This document shows positions 23,401 through 32,947 of a stretch of 64,000 bases of DNA, piece by piece. The stretch's first letter is position 1; the number at the start of each line of letters is the position of its first letter. The notes beneath the pieces were generated by a model. The model saw only the letters and a program-made list of their open reading frames with translations. It was not told where the DNA came from and did not search any database. Both the position numbers and the translations under genes were made by a program. The stretch covers positions 109,810 through 173,809 of the forward strand of contig JAJKFJ010020986.1 in the NCBI GenBank assembly GCA_027382625.1. The letters run 5' to 3'. This DNA is from Tetmemena sp. SeJ-2015 (lineage: Eukaryota; Ciliophora; Spirotrichea; Sporadotrichida; Oxytrichidae).

Positions 23401-24255
23401 GAGAGATATAATGATAACATTTTTATCAAAAGAAATTTTTTACATGCGCAAATTTAAGCATTTACTTAAAAGAGCTATTTAAACTTCTTTTTTTTAATAT
23501 AAAAATTAAATCTAAAACTAATTTCAAAATTAAGATATTTTTAAGTTCCAAAAAAAACTTTAGAAAAATAAGTTTAAAATATGATGATATTAAAAAATTA
23601 AAAATTTTCTTTAAAAAAAAACAAAAATTGAAAATTTCAAATTTTAATTTAAAGACTAATTTATTTGCAAAAATTTTTTGATTAAAAGGAAATTTTGAAA
23701 ATTAAACTTCTTATATAAAAAAAAAAAATTTTAAAAATTTTTTTTTTTGGGGTTTGGAAATTATAAAAATTTGAAATATTTATTTTTTAAATTATGATTT
23801 ATTGAATTATAAAAACTATAGAGAATACAACAGTGGCCAATTATATAATGCTTCCTATTTTTTCTTTATGAGATTTAGAATGTTACCTGATTCTTCACTC
23901 AATATATGTTTCGAATTATATTAGATTGTCTTAAACGCAAGAATTACTTTATATTATACTTAGAATACATTATTTTTATGAGTTTATTTCTCAGATTACA
24001 ATATTTTAAATAAATTAAATACTGGACTGATTCTAGTTTGGGAGGGACTCTAGCTACATTAGCGTTAGAATGAGAATTTGAGGAGGCTTGCTAACTGAAG
24101 GCTAAGTCAGACTGCTGTAAAATCTTGACTATATCTTGGCAATATTCCAGAATGAGAGCTACTTCTTTCTGGTTTTGGTATGTCAGAGACGTTCTCCATT
24201 TTCACGCACTAGTCAAATTATTTATTAAAAAAATTTTACTTATTCTCTGCTTGCT
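23400..24255. other. AT-rich, partly low-quality stretch
   Basis: 23400-23760 is dominated by A and T runs and is probably poor consensus. 23760-24255 is normal AT-rich sequence with no recognisable gene. Confidence 0.4.
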
Positions 24256-24257
24256 CA

Positions 24258-24277
24258 CTCAAAACTCCAAAACCCCA
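24258..24277. repeat. Degenerate C4A4-like telomeric repeat
   Basis: The stretch CAAAACTCCAAAACCCC is close to two and a half units of CCCCAAAA, the telomeric repeat of hypotrichs that TBE transposons also carry at their ends. It is about 115 bp beyond the stop codon of the zinc-finger/kinase gene and points into it, where a TBE terminal repeat would be expected. No matching end was found on the other side, so this is tentative. Confidence 0.35.
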
Positions 24278-24392
24278 TAATATGATAAGAAAGTGAAAAT
24301 AAGTTGTGTATAATTAATTTCTTTATTAATACTTATAATCATGCTAAATTTTCACCTTAAACAGGCAATATAAAGTTTGTGCTTACTCTATC

Positions 24393-25720
24393 TCAGATAA
24401 CTGAGTGTTAGGTTTCATAGGTTGCTTGATTATTACTCTCTAACTTTTTCAAAGGTTCTGATAACTTGTCTATCTTAAAAATGTCTTGTTGCGAATTATT
24501 ATTGCATCATCTTCACTTTCACACTAGTAGTATTCCTCTGTTTCATATCGCATTCAAGTATGATTGCAACTATAGAACCAAATGTCCACTGCACTGAACC
24601 GTTGAGCCAAGTCTGTCTCTATGGGAAGTAGCCTGCAGTTCCTTCACCGATGCTTCCTCAATGTTTTCTCTTTCTTACAACTCTGTTGAAGTCTATGACA
24701 GTTGCTCTGACTGGTTCAAAGTTTATCATGATGTTCTCTGGCTTGAGATCTCTGTGCACGAATCCCAACTCATGCAAACTCCACACTCCTCTAACGAGGT
24801 CAGTGAGAATAGCAGTAAGCTAGTACTTGTTGCGCCTCGTGCTGAAGAAATTCGCTTAGTGTGATCTCCCATTTAGGAAGGCGAATGGCGATGTTAATCA
24901 TGATCGATAAGAACACCAGCAAGATGAAGAACGTACTTCAAGTTTTTGTCCCTCGCTTCTCTCAACACTGTCAGTTCGTTCGCGAACTCAAGACCTCTCT
25001 CTTCCTTCTTTACAAGGTATTCGTAAGGGAAGATCTTGTAAGCATACTCTTCTTGTATGATGGTGTCTCTTCGCTTCGCATCAGCAAGGTGGAGGTAATT
25101 TTGAAACACACTCCTCCAAAGTTAACAACTCTCAAGCATGGAGTCTTGCTTTGAGCTAGCTGAAACTTTACTGACACCATACACTAAGGCTTCTGAATCA
25201 TGAACTCAATCTTCCTCTTCTTCTCCTCTTGCTTCCTCTTTAGTTGAACCTTGTCAAGGTATCGTGCTTTGCCTCTTAGCTGGCACAATCATTAAAGTTT
25301 CTTTATCCTCAATTACGAACTCAGCCATGTGCTTCTTCTCCATGTGTTTCTTGAGGAAAGCAGAGTGAAGAGAATGTCTGCTCTCACAAGTTGAGCAAGG
25401 ATAGCGACCGTCCACTTTCTAATGCTTCATATAGATCTTAAGTTTGTCTGAGTGGACTTCCTTGATGTGCCGCTTGAGGCTCTGAGGATATTCGAACTGT
25501 CGTTGACATTACTCGCATTCAAAAATTTCTTCTCCTCATTGATCTCTGGAGCAGCAACAAGAGGAGCATCAGGTGCGATAGTTTTAAACGACCCACCGAC
25601 TTCTTCAACTCTTGGCTTGACAATTTAAAGCACAGAGATCTCTTGCTCGAGCTCAAGTTCAGAGAGCTCTCCCTTGCACTTAGTGCACACAGCATCTTTT
25701 TGTTTTGCTGTTCCGAACAT
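24393..25720 (-). pseudogene. TBE-like zinc-finger/protein-kinase gene
   Basis: The minus strand starts MFGTAKQKDAVCTKCKGELS at 25720. Two C2H2 fingers follow (CEQCQRQF...LKRHIKEVH; CSTCE...LKKHMEKKH), then a kinase domain with YAYKIFPYEYLVKKEER, HELGFVHRDLKPENIM (catalytic loop), VIDFNR (the DFG position) and GEGTAGYFP (activation segment). It ends near 24393. About 440 codons and the finger-then-kinase order match what is known of the 57-kDa ORF of TBE transposons. One-base shifts are needed before the first finger, in a T run, and around the kinase centre, and the second finger has a small indel. So it is either decayed or badly sequenced. A second copy enters at 63207. Confidence 0.72.
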
Positions 25721-25764
25721 TAGTTTAGCTTGTGTTTGCTAATAGTTGATTTATACGATTATTG

Positions 25765-27985
25765 AAAAAAAAGGGAAAAAGGGGAAAAAAAGTTTAAATT
25801 TCAAAATTGGGGGTGGGCTTACCCAATTTCTTTTATTTAGAAGGGGACCCCAAAAATTTTTTGCATGGGTAAAAAGGGGGGAGTGTTTTGGGGAAAGTAG
25901 TAAGTAGTTAAGTAGTAGTAAGTTTGGGGAAGTAGTAAAATTAAATTGTAGGTTTGTTTTTTTAAAAACCCTTTTGCCACATTTTAAAAACAGTTTTTTA
26001 GCCCCCTTTTTCCCTTTTAATTAATAAAGCGGGGTTTTTAAATTGGGGTGGAAAACTTAATATCTTAATTTTTTAATTTAAATTTACAAACCCCAATTTT
26101 TTTGGGCCCCGGGCCTTCCCGGGCCCAAGCACTCCCAAAATCCCCCCCGGGCCCTTTAAAATTCCAAAAGTTTAAAATGGGGCCCAAAACAGAAGGGGTT
26201 GGGGTCCCCCACCAAACCCCGGTTTTTTAGGTTGGGGCCCTTCCCCCCCGGGTTTCCCACTCTCCGATACCTTTTCCTTTTCAGTAACATTTAGATTTAA
26301 GTCAAGGGTTTTTCCTCCAAAGGGGCCTTAAAATATTTCCCCCAAACCGGGAAACGTGAAAAAACGAGCCCCCAAACCCCCGGGGTATCGGGGGCGCTTT
26401 TGCTTTTACCTCCCCAACCCCGTTTAGGGCTCCGAGTAATCTGAAAAGGGGGGATTCTGCATGGCTAGTCCCAGGGCAACATTCCAAGGGGCTACAAATT
26501 TTCTATAGAAGGGCCCCGGTTTCCCAGGTTCACCCTATCAAAAACGTTTTTCGGGGGTTTAAACCCCTTTCCGGGCCCCAAAGGCCTTTCCCCCTAGATG
26601 GGGGCTTTTTATACCCAAAGGGGTACATGTTATATCCAGGGCCCTTTTCCCATGCCCTCACCCCCCAAGCTTGGGGAAGGTCCCAGGAAACCCCCGTGGC
26701 GGGTTTTCCCCCAATTAAACTCACCACGAGAGTGGGCCCGTTTGCCCGTGGGGGCCCCTTTAAAAACAGGGCCTCATTTTTATCTCTCGGAAAAAAGATT
26801 TGTCGGGCTCATTTTGAGAGGGGAGGCTGGGGGTTTGGGCGAGGTTTCCCTTTAAAAGCCCTTTTTTTGTGGTTCACTCTTTAGGGGAAGGGGTTTTTTA
26901 GCCGGGGGTAACCTTTTCCTTTCCCTTTCCCCCACCCTTTTTTTATGGGAAGGGGAAGGGCGAGGGGATTAGGTTAGGCGCCCCCAAAATAAAACCTTCC
27001 AAACCCCGTTTTAAAAATGCTTTTCTCTTTTGATTTTGGAAAAACATTGGGCCCAAAAACCTTTCCCTAAGCGATTGGGAAGGGGCTGGAAAAAGAAGGG
27101 CCGGGGGGGTTTTTCCCCCCTCTTTTAATTTTCCAAAAAACCCGAAAATAGCAAAACCCTTTCAGGGAAAAGGGCCTTTTTTTAAAAACTTGGAGGGGGT
27201 GCGAGTCACTAGCTTAAAAAACCCCACGTTTTTATTTAAAAAGGGGGCTTCATGGGTTTGGTTTGGAAAAAACCGCCCCGAGGCCGCAAGTAAGGCCCCA
27301 AAATTTTGAAAAATTTTGAAGGGGGGATCCCCCAAGTCTTGAAGGGGGGGCTCAAAAAAAGAGGGAAAGGGGTCCCAAGGGGATTGTTTACTAAAAAGAT
27401 TTTATCGAGGCGTTTCGGAAGGGGGTTTCCACCCAGTTTTTTGCCCCCTCCTTCGAAGGGGGGTAAAGGGGATAAATGTTCCCAAACCCAGATTGGATGG
27501 CCGTTTAAAATTTTCCCCCAAAGGTTTCTTTTCCTTTTTTGCACTCTAGACGCCCAAAAGAAAAAACTTCAAGGGGCCATAAAAAGGGCCCCGATTTTAA
27601 GAGAAAGGGAAAAAACAGCGCCCCAAGGATTTTCTCCCACAGGGGGGGAAATTTAGGGCCCCGTTCATCTAAATTTTCTTTCCAAAACCAAAATTGGGGA
27701 GGCCCCAAAGCCCAATGGGAAACCTTTTTAGGGAGCGCAGACGGAGTTCTTTTCTAAAATCCATTTCTTATTTTTAAAACGCACGGGGGGCTTTTGGGGG
27801 CCCCTTCCCCTTTTAAAAATTCCCAAACTTGGGGGTGTGGGAAAAGGGGGAGGGGGGACCTGGTTTAAAACATTTCCCCTTCCCCGGGAAGGGGGGTTTT
27901 GTTCCAAAAGGAATTTTAAACCTTTTTAAATAGGGGGTGTGGTGATTCAAAAGGGGGAAAAAGGTTTAAGGCCGAGGGGAAACCC
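25765..27985. other. Low-quality block of G/C/A/T homopolymer runs
   Basis: Nearly all bases are in runs of 3-8 identical bases (GGGG, CCCC, TTTT, AAAA), with overlapping frames in every register. The two flanking coding regions are normal. This is best explained as distorted consensus or gap filling. The true length and content between the kinase gene and the ORF at 27987 are unknown. Confidence 0.65.
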
Positions 27986-27986
27986 T

Positions 27987-28556
27987 GCACTTTATGATAG
28001 TATCAATCTATCTCACCGAGTAGTGGAGACATTCAACGACTTCACACACCTACTCTGGGTGGCAAGCCAGCGAGCGTCCTACAAGGAGGATCGCTAGGTG
28101 GTTCTGATGTACGTTATCGATAACCTCATTATCGCACTGGAGTCGACCGCCTCGGTCTACAAGAACAACAAGTTCATCTATCACTTCGTGAATGGCAGGA
28201 GAAGGAGAATCAGGAATCCTCACTTCGATATTAAGAAGCCCCTTCGCAACTTAGATAAGGTTTCGCTGAGGCTCTGCGCCATTCAAGAATCTATGGGCTG
28301 GATAGATTTCGTCACTCGGAGCACGAGGATTGTTAGCTGTACCTAGGAGTAGAGCATCGACCATATCTGGAGCTATTCAGTCCATTAGAAGATATTGGCG
28401 CGGGACAATCTTCAAGGAAACAGCAGATTGGCCAGGATAAGATGGCTTCGCTGCGATGAAGATCTTAGCGCAATGTGTGCAGTGATCTACGTTGGGGATG
28501 AGGCAAGGCTCTTGAAGGGCTTAGATATTGGGAGCCGAATATTCAAAACGAACTGA
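27987..28556 (+). CDS. Transposon ORF A, unknown function (5' end lost in bad sequence)
   Basis: At least 189 codons are open to the TGA at 28554, with TAG glutamines (KEDRQVVLMYVIDNL, CTQEQSIDHIW). Other recognisable landmarks are LSHRVVETFNDFTHLLWVAS, FVNGRRRRIRNPHFDIKK and SLRLCAIQESMGWIDFVTR. The composition is clearly G+C-richer than most of the window, like the next two ORFs and the transposase. Its start lies in the damaged block. It runs in the same direction as ORFs B and C with a 61-bp gap before B. I recognise no domain. Confidence 0.6.
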
Positions 28557-28617
28557 GGGCCTACTTAAGACCTCGACTGCGCATGAGATAAGATAATAAT
28601 AACTCCCAACTTAGAAC

Positions 28618-29571
28618 ATGTTCCCAGACCCAATTCAACAGTAGGCAATCGAACAGCTGGTCATCAAACATGACTACCACTCAGGGCTGGCTCAACCCAA
28701 AAAACAAAGCAGAGCTGGCAGTTGCCTTCTCCACCAGGATTAGCAGAGGAGAGCATCAGCTGGACCCGAACCTCAAGCTGAGCTTGCCCGGGCTCCGGCC
28801 AGGCTTCAGGACGACTACCTTACCTCGATGCAGTACACGATGGACTCGCTCTATTTACTTCACATCGTTGATGCCTTGGTCGACCACGTGGACAACTAAG
28901 ATGTACAGCCAGACGGAGGGAAGCAGTCGGCCGCAGGCAAGCAGCCTCAGTCAGCGGGGAAGGGTGACCCGTTGGGCTAGCAACTCCCAGATGGCCAGAT
29001 CGAGAATTAAGACATGAGAGCAATGGACAGACAAGGCCTTGGCAAGATTGTGATCCGCTTAGATGACAGCAGTGAGATCGAAGAGGCACAGATTAAAGAA
29101 GAGAGTATCAAGCACCCTCTGCTCATGAATAAGGCAGGCCACCCTCAGGCATTCCAGAAAGTGATCCTCGAGAAGTATGCAAAGGAGATTGAGGAGATGA
29201 GGCAAATGCTCGGAGATTAGCCTCTGGTGGTCTTAGGGCTGAACTTCAATGGCACCTTCACATTACGCAGCGCTATCGTCAGGCTCATGATCAAGGGTAC
29301 GCGTACCAATGTGCGCCTCGCCGCTATCATCTTGTTCTGGAAGGAAAGGGAGGAGGAGGTGCTCAGGCAGATAGTAGACAAGTAGTTCCACATCGAGCTG
29401 AAAGAGGAGGATGCGGCTCACTTGCAAGAGTACCTTGGATTGCTTCATATTCCAGGTGCAGATATGGTGAACGCCTAAGCTGGGAGAGGCCATGCTCAAG
29501 ATTTACAGCAGAACCTGAAGAAGAGGGAGATCAAGTACATTGCCAAGAATATTGGAAAGCAGATCATCTGA
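28618..29571 (+). CDS. Transposon ORF B, 317 residues, unknown function
   Basis: A single 318-codon frame from ATG to TGA uses TAA/TAG as glutamine about ten times, which makes it strong evidence for the ciliate code. It begins MFPDPIQQQAIEQLVIKHDY. The first 130 residues are Gln/Ala/Pro-rich and low in order. The second half is helical and charged: GKIVIRLDDSSEIEEAQIK, EKYAKEIEEMRQMLGDQP, VRLMIKGTRTNVRLAAIILF, RQIVDKQFHIELKEEDAAHL. No signal peptide, membrane segment or known motif. It lies between ORFs A and C on the same strand, so it is probably an accessory protein of the element. Confidence 0.7.
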
Positions 29572-29691
29572 GTACGAGAGTGAACATTATATCTAATTAA
29601 GTGCGCTTATTAATTACCTAATACATCTTCAATCTATATTACTTATCTCTCTGTGCATCTCATAATTATTAGTAGTGTAGTTAGTGTAGTA

Positions 29692-30393
29692 ATGGATACC
29701 TCCAGTAACAAGACTTCCTTGGATCAAGTGAGCTCCTTCATTAAGAGTAAGCAGGAGCTGCACGAGGCCGCGCAGAGGAATGGCTACTTCTTGCCAAAGC
29801 TCAAGAGCAAGGCAGTGACCGAATAGTACCTGCTGCACGTGATTGGAGGTGGAGTATGGTGTGCCAAGTATGACGAGATTAGACTCCTGCCTTGTCCCCG
29901 TCCCCCATCACTGGATATCTTATTTGCCAAGCTCTAGGAGGTTGCAGCGAGAGACAAGGTGAGCCTCGGCATGGATGAGTCGCACATGCCTGATAGGGCT
30001 TGGCTCTTGGCTATGCTCTCCACGTACAAGCCTGCCGATGAGATCTTCAAGAAGGGGTACGAACCTCCGAGCAAGGCTTGCACTGGGCCGAGCCAGAAGA
30101 CTGTGGATCTATAGTGGAGCTTCCTCGAAGGACTGCCTATCTCCAAGGCCAAGTCGAAGGCGCAGCGACTCTCCTTCCTCAATTCGAGCAAGTAGTCATT
30201 GAAGCTCATACGCCTCCAGGACCAGAGAGCCAAACTCGAGCACCGGATGGAGATCGAAAAGAAGGTGATGGAGTAGCGAAGGAAGGGCAAGCAGCAGCGG
30301 TCCGGCGGCAGGCATTTCACAGGGTCAGTGTTGAGTCAGGCGGAGGTCAACGTGCGCATGAGCGAGAGCAGCAAGTCCCCTCGTAAGAAGTGA
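29692..30393 (+). CDS. Transposon ORF C, 233 residues (22-kDa-ORF position)
   Basis: A 234-codon frame from ATG to TGA, with glutamine from TAG (VTEQYLLH, FAKLQEVAAR, VDLQWSFLEG, MEQRRKGKQQ). It begins MDTSSNKTSLDQVSSFIKSK and ends in a basic tail with SPRKK. All tryptophans are TGG. It ends one base from the stop codon of the oppositely oriented transposase. TBE transposons carry a 22-kDa ORF beside the 42-kDa transposase, so position and size suggest this is that ORF. I cannot confirm the homology. No domain recognised. Confidence 0.65.
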
Positions 30394-30394
30394 A

Positions 30395-31643
30395 TCAGGC
30401 AATGTGGCCGCGCAGGCAGTGAACGAGTGACTTGAGGTGTGAGTTAGCTAATTGCTTTATCTTAATGTTATCTTAATCTGCTAGTAGCTGGCGCAGTTCG
30501 TGGATGAGGTTTTCTTGATCCTTGCTGAGGCTGGCCCCACGGTACACCACCCGGCGGCGCCACTCCTGCTTCATCACCGCCCAGAGTCGCTCGATGGGGT
30601 TGAGGGCGCAGCTGAATGGAGGCAAGAAGTGCAAGGTCTGCCCGTCGCTGAAGAGGTCCTTGACCTTGGCGCTCTTGTGGATGCTGAGGTTGTCCATGAC
30701 GATGATGCTATCTATGGGGGCCCGCTGGAGTAGCCCATGCATGAAGAAGGTGAAGTGCTCTAGATTGTTGCTGCCGGATAGCACGAGGCTGTGGACCAGT
30801 CCTCGCTTGCTGCTGATGGCCCCGATGATAGTCGCTGAGCAACCCCTGCTGTTCGGGATGGTTATAGTCATTGAGCGTTTGAGCCATGCCTTCTTCATTG
30901 CCTGCCACCGATTGAATGAAGTCTCGTCGATGTAGATGATCTCACGGCCAGCAAACATCCACCGTGTGATGGTCTTGGCAAACTCCTGCTGCCTCTCTTG
31001 GAGGTCCCGCTGCCGCTCGCCCTTGCGAATGTATGAGTAGCTGCCTGAGCGGAAGTATATCTCTTTTCCGTGGAAGAGCTTGGCCGCGGGGCCGGGCAGA
31101 CCCTGGGGGGCCCCAAATTTTGCACTTAGTAGTAGTCAATACGCTATTTGAGACTCATGTGTGCCGTCTCTAGCGGGTTTGCTTGGCTTGGGTGATGAGG
31201 GGCCTCGACCCTCACGGGGGGATTTTTCGCCCCTTTTTCATTTTTGATTCCTGGATTTTTAAATGAAGTGTTGGGGCCCTCCACCTCAAAACGATCATGG
31301 CGACAGGGGCTGGCCTTGATGCCCGTAAATTTTTGCCATTTTGATTGAGCTGAGCAGGATTTTTGGGTCATGACAGAGGGTCCCGTACGCAGCATGATTG
31401 AAAAGAAACCCTGCTGACCCGGGGGTTTGGGCGTGGCCCTGATTTTTCGCTTCGGTGGACTCTCCCTTTTTCGGTTGTCCCGATAGGATTTGGGCCCTCC
31501 CCAAATACTAATCAAAATAGGGTAGGGAGGTTTGGTCCGGTATGTGACGTGCGGGCCCCGCCATGTAGTTAAAGGATCATGATTTTTTTAAGGAACTCGG
31601 GCCGCTTCCGCTTGCGTTTTCGGCTATCTTGAGTGGCGTCCAT
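30395..31643 (-). CDS. Tc1/mariner-IS630 DDE transposase (TBE-like), frameshifted in its first half
   Basis: The intact C-terminal part reads EIIYIDETSFNRWQAMKKAW (first Asp), SIIVMDNLSIHKSAKVK (second Asp) and FLPPFSCALNPIERLWAVMK (Glu). There are 33 residues between the second Asp and the Glu, and the end at TGA 30395 comes after a TAA glutamine. Upstream, RSGSYSYIRKGERQRDL and AKTITRWMFAGRE are in the same frame. The ATG at 31643 starts MDATQDSRKRKRKRPEF, a basic nuclear-localisation-like stretch. Between about 31180 and 31570 homopolymer-rich sequence shifts the frame. About 415 codons fits a 42-kDa transposase. It converges on ORF C. Whether it is functional cannot be judged until the damaged part is resequenced. 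Confidence 0.8.
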
Positions 31644-31649
31644 TAGTAA

Positions 31650-32940
31650 GTATTTTCCACCTCACGATTAATTAATTATTAGAAATGATTTTCTACTCAA
31701 TGCTTAAATAAACCAATTATAAGTTTATTAACAAATTTGTGAGATTATTGCGATTCCTTCTCTGCAGCTAACTTTTAATCACTCTCATCTTCTAGAAGGC
31801 TTTTACCTTATTATAGTTTAGAAATTTATTCATCATACATATCAAATCAAAGTTTAATATTAAGAAGATGCTTTTGAAAAATTTTTATCCAATTTTTGAA
31901 ATTTTAATAAAAAATATTTCAAAAATTTAAAAAATTGATTTTTACTCAGAACCATTTTCCATATTTTGCTATAAACTGGGCAACTGGGTATGCTTAAAGA
32001 AGTGGTATTTTTCATATTTATGACATATGAACTATATATTAAGTGAATAATAATTCAGTTTAATTTATTGCTTAAATTTAAATTCACATTTTTAATTTGA
32101 TATATCTGATTATGTTTGAATTAAATGAATATTATAAAAGTTCTCTTTCATGGGCTATCAAATGGCAAAAACTCTAATTTTAAGAATGACTTTAATATTT
32201 TTACATTAATTCAATACATACTTAAAATCTTAAATATGAATTCATATTTTGGGATTTTAGAAAATTAGCTGAAGATTTTTGGCATAACCTTTTGAAAATT
32301 TAATGTTTTAAAATTGAGATTTTTAGCATTCCTAATGATAAATTTGAAAATATAAAGTCAAAATGAAGAACTCATCTATCATAATTTAAATAAGGATTTT
32401 ATAAATATTGTTAAATTTAGTATATTTTTATTGAATTAGGAAAATTTAAATATTTTTCCTTTTAATGTAACAGGACTATTGTACAAAAATGAAGGATTAT
32501 TTATAATTGTAATTATTAAATTTACCTAATTCTTATAATTCATTTCATTTTATAAAACTAAATATTTTAAGATATGTGAAAATTTATTCTAATTATTGAA
32601 ATATTATGATTAGGAAATATAAATTTTAAATTAAATTACTAGTTCAAAAGTCTTTACATATTTAAATTTATGATTAAAAGCTATTTATTTAAAAATTTAA
32701 AGACCTCCAAAATTTTCATAATATCAAGATGCAATCTGTATATACGCCTCTAGATTTATAAAGCTTTAATTTATCATCTAAATATGTTGATGGGTATTAT
32801 AATTTGTGACTCAATAGAATAATTAATTCATTATAAAGCTCTTTAATTTATTTGATTGGATGCAAAAAACTATAAAGGGTATTTTGTTAAACTTATATAA
32901 AGTTTCATTAAACGATTCTTAATAAAGATTCAAAATTACG
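31650..32940. other. AT-rich stretch, nothing recognised
   Basis: Intergenic-looking sequence between the transposon and gene A. No end repeat of the transposon could be identified here. Confidence 0.45.
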
Positions 32941-32947
32941 GAAAATA

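Noticed and set aside
26302..27757. Several overlapping 60-116 codon frames on both strands
   Set aside because: They lie in the homopolymer-distorted block; proteins are rich in Pro, Gly, Phe and Lys from the runs and appear in all registers.
28820..29499. Minus-strand frames opposite ORF B
   Set aside because: ORF B is a 317-codon frame with reassigned glutamines; the antisense frames are shorter and have no motif.
30500..31139. Plus- and minus-strand frames opposite the transposase
   Set aside because: They are shadows of the transposase, whose own frame carries the catalytic motifs.
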